A stretch of DNA of 8,520 nucleotides from Rhodocyclaceae bacterium (lineage in GTDB: Bacteria; Pseudomonadota; Gammaproteobacteria; Burkholderiales; Rhodocyclaceae): NCBI GenBank assembly GCA_013821865.1, contig PNJM01000100.1, positions 1 to 8,520 of the forward strand, read 5' to 3'. The notes under the pieces are model-generated. The model made no database searches. It was not told the DNA's origin and worked only from the letters and a program-made list of their open reading frames with translations. Below are positions 1-7,471 of the stretch, piece by piece (position 1 is the stretch's first letter; every line of letters begins with the position of its first letter). The position numbers and the translations under genes were made by a program.

Positions 1-57
1 GATGAGCAAGCCCAGGCCGCCCGTCATGCCCGTCATGCCAGTCAAGATTTCATTCAT
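1..57 (-). CDS. Partial small protein, N-terminus only (runs off left edge)
   Basis: An ATG at 57-55 opens a frame that stays open to the window edge, giving 19 residues that begin MNEILTG. A strong ribosome binding site, AAAGGAG, lies 6 bases upstream of the ATG, and this is the main reason to accept the gene. The visible residues contain a GMTGMTGG stretch encoded by a short tandem repeat (about positions 20-38) and then turn hydrophobic, so a membrane or glycine-rich protein is possible. The family is not recognised and only the N-terminus is available. It lies in the same direction as the next genes upstream, 149 bases away. Confidence 0.55.
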   Translation of the reverse strand, partial: MNEILTGMTGMTGGLGLLI

Positions 58-206
58 TTGTTACTCCTTTGAAAAAACACAGGGCAATGACGTCAATCTT
101 TACGCCGCAAGCCCATGATCGGCAGCGAAACCCAACACGATTGCTGCAACGCTCGCCCAGCCGAGCCGGTGGACGTGGCGCTGGAGCCTTTCCTTCCTGC
201 GCGGCG
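58..206. other. Intergenic region without a recognised element
   Basis: These 149 bases separate the 137-residue gene from the partial gene at the left edge. Only the ribosome binding site of the partial gene (about 64-70) is clear. A TTGACG-like box is present on the minus strand at 96-91 but has no matching -10 box. A 5-bp hairpin at 151-166 has no T-run after it, so no terminator is called. Confidence 0.4.
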
Positions 207-620
207 TCACTCAGGATCATTGGACGAATTGAAAAATCCAGTAAAACCCGTGGACGCTCCCCGCACCAAGTTTTGCTCCGACAAAACGCCGGAAACCTCG
301 CGGCGAACTGCGTGAGATCGCCTGTACCCGAACCCATGCGAGGGCGCAGGCGGAACGGGAACCGCCATGTCGATGATCCCCAGCGCTGCGGCACTGGTCT
401 GCAGAAACCGCGCTTCGGCCAGAGTCGTGAATGGACCGAAAAACCGCCCCCCGCGACCGTAGCTCGAACGGCTCACCCCGCCCGCGCACAGTGCAAGGTA
501 GTAGCCTGGCGCCATCCGCCCCTCATCGGCGGTTTCGTAGCGGCAGGCCTGCCGCGCCGAATTCACCAGAAAAGCCGGCGTGAGGACATGAACGATTTCA
601 TGCTGCCAGATTTTTTTCAT
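207..620 (-). CDS. Hypothetical protein, about 137 residues
   Basis: The family is not recognised. The first 90 or so residues look like a real globular protein. They include an acidic/aromatic start (MKKIWQHEIVHVL), a segment GYYLALCAGG, and RYGR/RFFGPF-type sequence followed by a helix TLAEARFLQTSAAALGI. This pattern resembles a short sheet followed by a helix. The last 45 residues are rich in Pro, Ser and Gly and use less biased codons, so the C-terminus may be poorly conserved. No membrane segment or signal peptide is seen. The start is uncertain: the ATG at 620 is preferred, but a GTG at 632 is in frame, and neither has a strong ribosome binding site. It follows the DUF2934 gene in the same direction and could be co-transcribed with it. 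Confidence 0.6.
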   Translation of the reverse strand: MKKIWQHEIVHVLTPAFLVNSARQACRYETADEGRMAPGYYLALCAGGVSRSSYGRGGRFFGPFTTLAEARFLQTSAAALGIIDMAVPVPPAPSHGFGYRRSHAVRREVSGVLSEQNLVRGASTGFTGFFNSSNDPE

Positions 621-676
621 TATCGTGGTCACTTTCAGTCACCACCCATTTCATCCGGGGAGTCTCTGTCGCCCGC

Positions 677-916
677 CTACGACTGACCGCTGCCGATCGT
701 GGCTGTCACATCGCCTTCGGCTTGCAACCAGTCGGCTATGTCGTTTTCGGGGGCAAAGCCACGCCGTTCGGCGAGGAAATAGGCCGCTTCCGCGATCATT
801 TGCTCACGCGGGCAATCATTGTTGGCGGACGCCGACTCCATCGTGCCCAATCCGTCTTCATGTTTCGCTGATCCATTGTCTTTGGACTGGCTCACTGACT
901 CGCTTTTGCTTTTCAT
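677..916 (-). CDS. DUF2934 domain protein
   Basis: This small soluble protein of about 79 residues has a Ser/Lys-rich, low-complexity N-terminal half. A compact C-terminal motif follows, in which the residues IAEAAYFLAERRGF, a short loop, and then DIADWLQAEGDV match the DUF2934 pattern (helix A/YxLAExRG, then WLxAE). The molecular function of DUF2934 is unknown; the domain occurs in many proteobacteria, often in small stress-associated proteins. The start is set at the second of two close ATGs, because an AGGAG box lies 6 bases before it but directly abuts the first ATG (922). The gene lies 69 bases downstream of the BI-1 stop, in the same direction. Confidence 0.8.
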   Translation of the reverse strand: MKSKSESVSQSKDNGSAKHEDGLGTMESASANNDCPREQMIAEAAYFLAERRGFAPENDIADWLQAEGDVTATIGSGQS

Positions 917-985
917 GTTCATCTCCTGAAATACACCCGGTTGGGTGGTAGAACGCCCAGACAGCGCACACGTCTGCCTTTGTAA

Positions 986-1666
986 TCAGTCGCTGCTGTT
1001 CATGAAGCCAAGCAGATGCAGCAGACTGGTGAAGAGATTGAATATCGACACGAACAGCGTGACGGTCGCCATCACGTAGTTGGTCTCGCCGCCGTGGATG
1101 ATGTTGCTGGTTTCATAGAGGATGAGGCCGGACATCAGCAGCACGAAAGCCGCCGAAACCGTCAGCGACAGCGCCGGAATCGCGAAGAAGATCGCGGCCA
1201 GACCGGCGAGGAAGGCAAGCAGGATGCCGACCATGAGAAAGCCGCCCATGAAGCTGAAGTCCTTCCTGGTGGTCAGCGCGTAGCCGGACAGGCCGAGGAA
1301 GATAGCGGCGGTGCCGGCCATCGCCATCATCACCGTCTGGCCGCCGTTGGGCAGGCCGAGGTAGTGGCTGACGATGGGGCCGAGCGTATAGCCCAAGAAG
1401 CCCGCCAGCGCGAAGACGGAGACCAGGCCCCAGCCGCTGTTCTTCAGCTTGTGGGTGGCGTACAACAGGCCGAAGTAGCCGACCAGCGTCAGAATCAAGC
1501 CCGGATGCGGCAATTTCATGGCGACCGACGCGGCGGCGGTGACAGCGGCGAACAGCAGCGTCATCGACAGCAGCAGGTAGGTGTTGCGGATCACCTTGTT
1601 GGTGGCGAGGATGGATTCCGCGCCGCCATGCGGCAGGGCGATGGCCTGGATTCTCGGATGGTTCAT
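986..1666 (-). CDS. Bax inhibitor-1 / YccA family membrane protein
   Basis: This 226-residue integral membrane protein has about seven hydrophobic segments, at roughly residues 29-50, 55-71, 80-101, 111-130, 138-161, 166-184 and 197-221. The late segment LYETSNIIHGGETNYVMATVTLFVSIFNLF is the characteristic BI-1/YccA signature, with the acidic/Asn-rich turn before the last helix. In E. coli, YccA sits in the inner membrane and modulates the FtsH protease; BsYetJ is a pH-sensitive calcium leak channel. The exact role here is unknown. The start was placed at 1666 because AGGAG lies 8 bases upstream; a longer in-frame start at 1744 lacks support and would add a non-hydrophobic, unrelated leader. 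The gene lies downstream of the TerC gene in the same direction, across a 183-base gap. Confidence 0.93.
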   Translation of the reverse strand: MNHPRIQAIALPHGGAESILATNKVIRNTYLLLSMTLLFAAVTAAASVAMKLPHPGLILTLVGYFGLLYATHKLKNSGWGLVSVFALAGFLGYTLGPIVSHYLGLPNGGQTVMMAMAGTAAIFLGLSGYALTTRKDFSFMGGFLMVGILLAFLAGLAAIFFAIPALSLTVSAAFVLLMSGLILYETSNIIHGGETNYVMATVTLFVSIFNLFTSLLHLLGFMNSSD

Positions 1667-1702
1667 TGCAGTCTCCTGTGGTTGATGAAAATGGGTTTCA
1701 AA

Positions 1703-1724
1703 AGTCGGCGCTGGCGGGACGGCG
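1703..1724 (+). repeat. 22-base dispersed repeat, copy 1
   Basis: This 22-base sequence starts AGTCGGCGCTGG and ends GGGACGGCG. It recurs without mismatch on the opposite strand at 7481-7502. This copy lies in the gap between the TerC and BI-1 genes, 37 bases before the BI-1 start. Flanks differ between the copies, apart from a short A/T-rich stretch next to the AGTCGG end. Such an exact match in 8.5 kb is not expected by chance. Confidence 0.75.
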
Positions 1725-1764
1725 TCAGCCGGCACGCCGCGCAACCTGGGGGCGGCGCGATTCA

Positions 1765-1788
1765 GGGCACCACCGTCAAGGGCGGCCC
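1765..1788 (-). other. Imperfect hairpin downstream of the TerC gene
   Basis: GGG and CCGCC pair with GGTGG and CCC across a 6-base loop, with a 2-base bulge and one G-U pair. It lies about 60 bases past the TerC stop, where the operon might end. There is no T-run after it on the minus strand, so it is not a classical intrinsic terminator. It may be a processing or Rho-related structure, or chance pairing in GC-rich DNA. Confidence 0.25.
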
Positions 1789-1790
1789 GC

Positions 1791-1853
1791 TCAGGTGCAT
1801 GAGTTTTCGCGCTCGGAAGTGATCGGGACGGGAAGATCGGGTTGGTCGCTCAT
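1791..1853 (-). CDS. Possible 20-residue peptide coupled to the TerC gene
   Basis: An ATG at 1853 overlaps the TerC stop codon (ATGA). A GGAG box lies 8 bases before it, inside the end of the TerC gene. The frame encodes MSDQPDLPVP followed by ten polar residues and ends in TGA at 1791. No family is recognisable. It could be a short translated leader, the decayed start of a lost gene, or an accidental frame; the well-placed ribosome binding site is the only positive evidence. Confidence 0.3.
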   Translation of the reverse strand: MSDQPDLPVPITSERENSCT

Positions 1854-2836
1854 GCGTCTTCTCCAGCGGCAACGGGTTTGGGTTTCGACAGGGCGAGGCT
1901 GGCCGCGACCGAGACCAGGATGATGCCGGCGACGATGGAGAGCGACCACTGGATCGGCAGGTGGAACCACGGCGCCGCCAGCATCTTGCCGCCGATGAAG
2001 ACCAGCACGATGGCCAGGCCGTACTTGAGCAGATGGAAGCGGTCGGCCATGTCGGCGAGCAGGAAATACAGGGCGCGCAGGCCCATGATGGCGAAGATGT
2101 TCGAGGTGAACACGATGAAGGGATCGGTAGTCACGGCGAAGATCGCCGGGATGCTATCCACCGCGAACACCAGGTCGCTGGCTTCGATCAGCACCAGCAC
2201 GAGGAACATCGGCGTCGCCCAGAGGATGCCGTTCTGGCGGACGAAGAAGCGCTCGCCATGGAACTCGGGCGTGATGCGCATATGCCCGCGCAGCCAGCGC
2301 AGGAGCGGATTCTTTTCAAGGTCGGGTTCCGCTTCGGCGAAGATGATCATCTTGATGCCGGTGATGACCAGGAAGGCGCCGAAGACGTAGAGGATCCAGG
2401 CGAACTGCTGGACCAGCCAGACGCCGGCGAAGATCATGCCGGCGCGCATGAGGATGGCGCCGAGCACGCCGTAGAGCAGCACGCGGCGCTGCAGCTCCGG
2501 CGGCACCGCGAAGTAGGTGAAGATCATGACGAATACGAACATGTTGTCCACCGACAGCGACTGCTCGATCAGGTAGCCGGCGAGGAACTCCAGCGTCTTG
2601 CGCTGGGCGACTTCTGCTCCCTGGGTGTCGTTCAGGTACCACCAGAGCAGGCCGGCGAAGGCGAGTGCGAGGCTGACCCAGGCGATCACCCAGGCCAGCG
2701 CTTCCTTGACGGGCACCCGGTGCGCCTTGCGCCCGCCGAAAACGAACAGGTCGAGCGCCAGCATGGCGAGGACGAAGGCGATGAAGCCGGCCCACATCGG
2801 GCCGGTGGCGAAGCTGACGGTAACGGCATCGTTCAT
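1850..2836 (-). CDS. TerC/Alx family integral membrane protein
   Basis: This 328-residue inner-membrane protein has about eight to nine hydrophobic segments. TerC family hallmarks are present: the acidic residue in the first helix (LALDLFVFG, about 27-34), the SLSVDNMFVF motif at 93-102, and EASDLVFAVDSIPA at 218-231 followed by SNIFAIMGLRALYF. The acidic residues in these helices are thought to line a metal path. E. coli Alx is induced at high pH and linked to manganese export, while TerC proteins are linked to tellurite resistance and metal loading. The substrate here cannot be read from sequence. GAGGATG lies just before the ATG, and only 10 bases separate it from the TerB-like gene, so the two are surely co-transcribed. 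No Mn riboswitch fits in that gap. Confidence 0.94.
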   Translation of the reverse strand: MNDAVTVSFATGPMWAGFIAFVLAMLALDLFVFGGRKAHRVPVKEALAWVIAWVSLALAFAGLLWWYLNDTQGAEVAQRKTLEFLAGYLIEQSLSVDNMFVFVMIFTYFAVPPELQRRVLLYGVLGAILMRAGMIFAGVWLVQQFAWILYVFGAFLVITGIKMIIFAEAEPDLEKNPLLRWLRGHMRITPEFHGERFFVRQNGILWATPMFLVLVLIEASDLVFAVDSIPAIFAVTTDPFIVFTSNIFAIMGLRALYFLLADMADRFHLLKYGLAIVLVFIGGKMLAAPWFHLPIQWSLSIVAGIILVSVAASLALSKPKPVAAGEDA

Positions 2837-2846
2837 GAAAACATCC

Positions 2847-3791
2847 TCATGCGCGCATCAGCGCCATGACCTGGCCGGCGTCGAGCGTTGCGGCCTTCTG
2901 CCGGATTTGCGGCAGATATTGGGCCTGCATCTGTTTGGCGGGGCCGAGCAGGTTCTGGAAGGCATCGCGCAGCATGGCCGTGTTCATCGTCCGCCCGCCG
3001 GCGTAATAGCGTTTGGTGACCTGGCCCAGCGCGTAGGTGGTGGCGAAAGAGAACGCCATGCCGACGGCGGCGCCGCCGATCTTGCCGAAGGTCTTGCCCG
3101 CCGCCTTGCCGAGCAGCCCGCCGAGCAGTTTGCGGCCCATCTGTTCAAGATATTGCGAGGTGAGGCCCACCCCGGCCGCGGCGATGAATTCCTTGATGTG
3201 GCCCTGGTCGAGCTCCACGCCGTGCGCCTTGCCGATGCCATAGACCATCTTGACTTGCAGCGGAATGATGGCCATCGACGCCCAGGACTGCGGCAGCAGT
3301 TCCAGCGCGCCATTGAGCAGGGCGTAATTGAGGATGGACTTGTCCAGCTCGGCGTCGGCAACAGCGGTCGTCCCGGCAATCGCTGGCGGCGTCGCGGGTG
3401 GGACGAATTCGGTCTGATCGACGATGACATCGACCTCGCCCTCGATCAGGTCGGTCTCGGCCGCCGGCAGATCGAGCAGGCGTTTCAGTTCCTCCAGGAA
3501 ACGCCGTTCCGCATCGGCCAGGCGCCCGTCGGCCTCGCACACGCACAGGGCCATTTCATAGGCGAGCTGGCGCTGGCCGGGATCGGCCAGGGCCGCCGCC
3601 GCGGTTTTCAGCGGCAAGCGCTTGAGCAGCACATCCTGGTAGAGCCGGCCGAGGTCGGGCGCGCCGGCCTGGTCGGCCAGGGAGTCGGCGATGCGGCGGA
3701 CTTCTTCCCGTTCGCGGTCGTCCTTGGCGCCGTCGGCGAAGGCGGCATGCAAGGCGATGGCGAGAATGGATTTTTGTTCTTCGAGCGTCAT
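2847..3791 (-). CDS. TerB-like protein with C-terminal DUF697-like domain
   Basis: This 314-residue protein appears to have two domains. The N-terminal ~110 residues form a TerB-like helical domain. It shows two diagnostic acidic motifs, FADGAKDDREREEV (18-31) and CEADGRLADAERRFLEEL (85-102), of the kind TerB uses to bind metal. After an Ala/Pro-rich linker (about 128-147), residues 150-265 resemble a DUF697/YcjF-like region. It contains GKAHGVELD, an Ala/Gly-rich helix, and a run of glycines and small residues (221-258) that is hydrophobic enough to insert in or lie on a membrane. Function is unknown; TerB domains typically work beside TerC at the inner membrane, and the next gene is TerC. 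The ribosome binding site AGGAAG lies about 12 bases before the ATG. The DUF697 assignment is less certain than the TerB one. Confidence 0.85.
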   Translation of the reverse strand: MTLEEQKSILAIALHAAFADGAKDDREREEVRRIADSLADQAGAPDLGRLYQDVLLKRLPLKTAAAALADPGQRQLAYEMALCVCEADGRLADAERRFLEELKRLLDLPAAETDLIEGEVDVIVDQTEFVPPATPPAIAGTTAVADAELDKSILNYALLNGALELLPQSWASMAIIPLQVKMVYGIGKAHGVELDQGHIKEFIAAAGVGLTSQYLEQMGRKLLGGLLGKAAGKTFGKIGGAAVGMAFSFATTYALGQVTKRYYAGGRTMNTAMLRDAFQNLLGPAKQMQAQYLPQIRQKAATLDAGQVMALMRA

Positions 3792-3825
3792 GGTCGCGAT
3801 TCTTCCTGTTGTCCGTTGCGAAAAG

Positions 3826-4413
3826 TCATGGCAGGACGGCGACGAGGGTCACCTTGAGCCCGCCTTTCGGTTTTTGCGTGAGCGTGAATCCGACGCGGTC
3901 GGCGCTCTTGAGATATTCGTGCTTCTCCTCCCCGGACGTGGCGGAGAGCAGGTTCTGGGCGTAGCCCTGCGCGGCGAAGCCCTTGACGTAGTGATCCAGC
4001 ACTGCCGCAAAGTCGGCCTCGCCCTCGTAGCGCACCGTGATCTCGCGCCCTTCGCGATGCCAGTGGGAGCGCGCCAGACCGGGATAGCGCGCCACCGGTC
4101 CGACGTCCGTACCCGAGACATCGCGCGGCGGTGGTTCGGGTTTCAGCGCCGGCACAAACTTGCCGAGCTGTTCGCGTGCGCCGGGCACGGCCTGCTCGAC
4201 CCGCCCGATCGCGCCGCGCGCCGCCTCGGGCGCGATTTCCGCCAGGCTTTTCGCCTGCCCCCAGAACCAGCCGAACAGCGAAACCGCGCCCCAGGCGAGC
4301 AAGGCGAACACCCCCAGCAGCCCGACGGCGATGGCCAGCCAGGTACCGCAGCGTACGCGGAAGATGCCGGGGGCCAACTGCGCGGCAAGGGCGAGAAAGC
4401 CGGATTTGTTCAT
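3826..4413 (-). CDS. Single-span membrane protein of unknown family
   Basis: This protein of 195 residues is not recognised. One strong membrane segment spans about residues 25-50 (WLAIAVGLLGVFALLAWGAV, then SLFGWFW). An amphipathic stretch follows (52-90), then a Pro-rich linker (PEPPPRD, 92-98). A C-terminal domain of about 80 residues (116-195) looks like a mixed alpha/beta fold: EITVRYEGEADFAAVLDHY, then a strand-rich end, GFTLTQKPKGGLKVTLVAVL. This end resembles a small periplasmic or cytosolic binding fold, but no family match is claimed. The start at 4413 is favoured over 4431, since GGAG lies 9 bases upstream of it and few residues precede the hydrophobic segment. It lies 27 bases after purK and 34 bases before the TerB-like gene, so it is part of the same operon. 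Confidence 0.8.
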   Translation of the reverse strand: MNKSGFLALAAQLAPGIFRVRCGTWLAIAVGLLGVFALLAWGAVSLFGWFWGQAKSLAEIAPEAARGAIGRVEQAVPGAREQLGKFVPALKPEPPPRDVSGTDVGPVARYPGLARSHWHREGREITVRYEGEADFAAVLDHYVKGFAAQGYAQNLLSATSGEEKHEYLKSADRVGFTLTQKPKGGLKVTLVAVLP

Positions 4414-4440
4414 GCCATCTTCTCCAGGCAAAGGGCGCGA

Positions 4441-5582
4441 TCAGTCATCGGCAATGCCGATGGCCGCACGGGCCACCGTGGCCGTTTCATGCACCGCTCC
4501 CGGCTCGTCCCCGATCACGGTGAAATGCCCCATCTTTCGCCCCGGTTTGGCACGACGCTTGCCGTAGAGATGCAGCTTGAGATTGGGCACGGCCAGCAGC
4601 TTTTGCCAATCCGGCTCGCGGGTGTGGTTTGGGTCGTCCAGATACCAGAGATCGCCCAACAGATTGACCATGGTCGCGGCCGAATGGGCGTGAACATCGC
4701 CCAGCGGCAGGCCGCACAGCACGCGCACCTGCTGCTCGAACTGATCGGTGAGACAGGCGTCGAGCGTGTAATGCCCCGAGTTGTGTGGCCGCGGCGCCAT
4801 CTCGTTGACGTAAAGCTGGCCACGGACAACGAAGAGTTCCACGGCCATCACACCGACGTAGTCGATCATGCGGGCAATGTCCGCGGCCATGTTCTCGGCG
4901 TTCCCGGTGAGGCACGCTCGCGCCGGCGGCACCGAAGAAATGTCGAGAATGCCGTGCAGGTGACGATTCTCGACTGCCGGAAAACATTCGATCTTGCCCG
5001 CCTCGTCGCGCGCCAGCACCACCGAAACCTCATGGTCCAGTGGCAGCATTTTTTCCAACACGCAGGGCTCGAACCTGAATTGATGGAAGGCTGCCAGCGC
5101 TTCCTCTCTATTCGTGACGCGGGCCTGGCCCTTGCCGTCGTAGCCGAAGCGCGCCACCTTGAGGATGCCGGGAAACAGGCCGGTGTCGGCGTTCTTCGCG
5201 TCCTCCTCGTTGCGGATGTCGGCGTAAGGCGCATGAGGAAAACCGTGGCGCCTCAGGAAATCCTTCTCGGCGCTGCGGTTCTGGCAGATGGCCACGGCTT
5301 CGGCGCCGGGCCGCACGCGCACGGACATGGCGAGGTAATGCAAGGCGTTGGCCGGCACGTTCTCGAATTCCGTGGTCACGGCGGCACAGGATTCGGCCAA
5401 GTGGCCGAGGGCGGCGGGATCGTCGTAGGCGACGGCAAGATGTTCGTCTGCGATGCGGCCGGCCGGGCTGTCGGGATCGGGATCGAGCACGACGACCCGA
5501 TAACCCAGCTCGTGCGCCGCCATGACAAAGAAGCGGCCCAACTGACCGCCGCCGAGCAGGCCGAGGGTGGCAGGCGGCAGGA

Positions 5583-5586
<4 letters not shown>
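4441..5586 (-). CDS. purK: N5-carboxyaminoimidazole ribonucleotide synthetase
   Basis: PurK uses ATP and bicarbonate to carboxylate AIR, giving N5-CAIR for PurE in de novo purine synthesis; it is cytosolic. The 381-residue length is typical. The N-terminal pre-ATP-grasp fold shows [17 protein letters not shown] (8-24) and [12 protein letters not shown] (31-42). TTEFENVP (71-78) follows. The ATP-grasp core is seen as [14 protein letters not shown] (141-154), [19 protein letters not shown] (175-193), and the metal/phosphate-binding end [20 protein letters not shown] (259-278). All core residues look intact. The start codon overlaps the purE stop by four bases (ATGA), which implies translational coupling. 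Confidence 0.98.
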
Positions 5587-6088
<502 letters not shown>

Positions 6089-6092
<4 letters not shown>

Positions 6093-6445
6093 GCCGTTTC
6101 CTCCGTGGGCAGGGGCTGCCGGGCCATCGATGCGGCGGGAAAGTCGCGTTGTCGCGCCAGGCGGCGATCGAGCGTACGGCCAATGCGTTCGGACGCGCGG
6201 TCGATGGCGACGTAAAGGTCGGCCTGGGTATCCTCGACGATCAGGGCGGGCGCGCCCTTGAGACGGACCTCGATGCCGCAACACTTGTCCACGCCGCCGC
6301 GCGGACCATTGACATCGGACAAGCGCACGACGATGCGGATCACGATATCCCGGCCGTGATTGAGAGCGTAGGCCAGGCGCGAGGCCACATGCTGGCGCAG
6401 CCCATCGGTCAGGGTGAAGTCTTGAGCTTGAATCTGAAGGTTCAT
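6089..6445 (-). CDS. HPF/RaiA family ribosome-associated factor
   Basis: This 118-residue protein matches the short HPF/RaiA (sigma-54 modulation) fold. The first strand and helix appear as [28 protein letters not shown], a second strand pair as [30 protein letters not shown] (33-62), and the final helix as [25 protein letters not shown] (76-100). Family members bind the 30S subunit and block or dimerise ribosomes in resting cells. The [10 protein letters not shown] loop belongs to a sub-branch of the family that differs from classical HPF, so ribosome binding is likely but not proven. No long C-terminal dimerisation domain is present; the tail is short and basic. The ribosome binding site AGAGG precedes the ATG. 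It heads the purE-purK run and is divergent from nhaR. Confidence 0.9.
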
Positions 6446-6478
6446 GGAAATCCTCTGGCTGGAGTGGATGACGTCAAG

Positions 6479-6507
6479 ATTATGGGTTCATCGAACATTC
6501 GTTACAA
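6479..6507 (-). promoter_or_regulatory. Predicted promoter of the HPF-purEK operon
   Basis: On the minus strand TTGTAA (6507-6502) and CATAAT (6484-6479) are separated by 17 bases. They match the sigma-70 -35 and -10 consensus at 4 and 5 of 6 positions. Transcription would start near 6472, about 27 bases before the HPF-like ATG. The region is clearly more AT-rich than the surrounding genes. Confidence 0.5.
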
Positions 6508-6523
6508 ACAGATAAATGAATGT
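6495..6523. promoter_or_regulatory. Inverted repeat, possible LysR-type operator
   Basis: ACATTC (6495-6500) and GAATGT (6518-6523) form a 6-base inverted repeat with 17 bases between. It covers both -35 elements and touches the nhaR -10 region. LysR-type regulators usually bind such interrupted dyads between divergent promoters, so this may be the NhaR site. A second pair, TTCAT/ATGAA (6487-6491 and 6516-6520), overlaps it. Binding is inferred. Confidence 0.4.
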
Positions 6524-6531
6524 GATATGAT
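6502..6531 (+). promoter_or_regulatory. Predicted nhaR promoter (extended -10)
   Basis: TG, one base, then TATGAT (6523-6531) forms an extended -10 box for the plus strand. A weak -35, TTACAA, lies at 6502-6507, 18 bases upstream, and shares the same six bases as the -35 of the opposite promoter. Transcription would start near 6538, giving a short leader of about 22 bases before the ATG at 6560. This also rules out the in-frame ATG at 6527, which lies inside the -10. Confidence 0.5.
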
Positions 6532-6559
6532 CGAAAAATACGAACAATTGGCTATCGCC

Positions 6560-7471
6560 ATGCTCAACTACAAGCACCTGCATTACTTCGTCAGCGTCGC
6601 TCGTTCGGGGGGCGTCATCCGCGCGGCTGAGCGACTGCATCTGACACCGCAGACGCTCTCCGGGCAAATTTCCCAGTTCGAGGAACGCCTGGGCGTGGCT
6701 TTGTTCCGCCGCGTCGGGCGACGGCTCGAACTGACCGAGGCCGGCAAGCTGGCGCTTTCCTACGCCGAGGAAATCTTCCAGACCGGGGCCGAACTGGAGG
6801 ATTTGCTCAGGAACGGCGCCGAGGAACGCTTTATCACCTTTCGCGTCGGCATCGCCGACGTGGTGCCGAAATTCATCGCCCATCGCCTGCTGGCGCCGAT
6901 GCTGGAACTTCCCGAGGCGGTGCGCCTGATCTGCCAGGAGGACCGCCTCGACCGCCTGCTGGCGGACCTTGCGATCCACCGTCTCGACATGGTGCTGGCC
7001 GACCGCCCCATACCGCCGGGTACGGAGGTCAAGGGCTATAGCCACCCGCTGGGCGAAACGGGCGTGGCCTTCATGGCCGCGCCCGCGCTGGCCGGGCGGC
7101 TGACGGGCGGTTTCCCGGATTGCCTGGATGGTGCGCCGCTGCTGCTGCCCGGCCGCGACAGCGCGCTCCACGGCGCCCTGCCGCGCTGGCTGGAGCGGCA
7201 AGGGAAACGCGTGCGCATCGTCGGCGAATTCGATGACAGCGCCCTGATGAAAGCCTTCGGCGAAGCCGGCGCCGGCGTGTTCCCCGCGCCGGCGGCCAGC
7301 GTGCCGGACGTGACGGCACACTACCGGGTCGTCAGCCTGGGAGAAACGGACGAGATACGCGAACGCTTTTTCCTGATTTCGGCCGAGCGGCGATTGAGCC
7401 ATCCCGCCGCGCTGGCGGTCAGCGAGCATGCGCGAGGCGGGCTGTTCGCGCCGCTGCACAAGTCCGCCTGA
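6560..7471 (+). CDS. nhaR: LysR-family transcriptional activator NhaR
   Basis: This 303-residue regulator matches E. coli NhaR (301 residues) along its length. The N-terminal winged helix-turn-helix covers about residues 3-62 (NYKHLHYF, then GGVIRAAERLHLTPQTLSGQISQFEERLG). The effector domain carries NhaR-specific segments: FRVGIADVVPK (94-104), LLLPGRDSAL (194-203) and GEFDDSALMKAFG (222-234). NhaR responds to sodium and alkaline pH and activates nhaA and other genes in E. coli. No antiporter gene is in this window, so the targets are unknown here; the divergent HPF-purEK operon is an obvious candidate. The ATG at 6560 is chosen because it matches the NhaR N-terminus, although no clear ribosome binding site is seen. 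Confidence 0.95.
   Translation: MLNYKHLHYFVSVARSGGVIRAAERLHLTPQTLSGQISQFEERLGVALFRRVGRRLELTEAGKLALSYAEEIFQTGAELEDLLRNGAEERFITFRVGIADVVPKFIAHRLLAPMLELPEAVRLICQEDRLDRLLADLAIHRLDMVLADRPIPPGTEVKGYSHPLGETGVAFMAAPALAGRLTGGFPDCLDGAPLLLPGRDSALHGALPRWLERQGKRVRIVGEFDDSALMKAFGEAGAGVFPAPAASVPDVTAHYRVVSLGETDEIRERFFLISAERRLSHPAALAVSEHARGGLFAPLHKSA

Noticed and set aside
151..166. GCTCG/CGAGC hairpin as a terminator
   Set aside because: The stem is five base pairs with no T-run after it on either strand.
958..976. CAGAC/GTCTG hairpin between BI-1 and DUF2934 genes
   Set aside because: The stem is short with a 9-base loop and no T-run; probably chance.
2837..2846. Possible manganese (yybP-ykoY) riboswitch before the TerC gene
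   Set aside because: The gap to the previous gene is only 10 bases, too short for any riboswitch.
1961..2869. A 302-residue, very His/Glu/Asp-rich plus-strand frame opposite TerC
   Set aside because: It is the mirror of a GC-rich membrane-protein gene; the composition is an artefact of the complementary codons.
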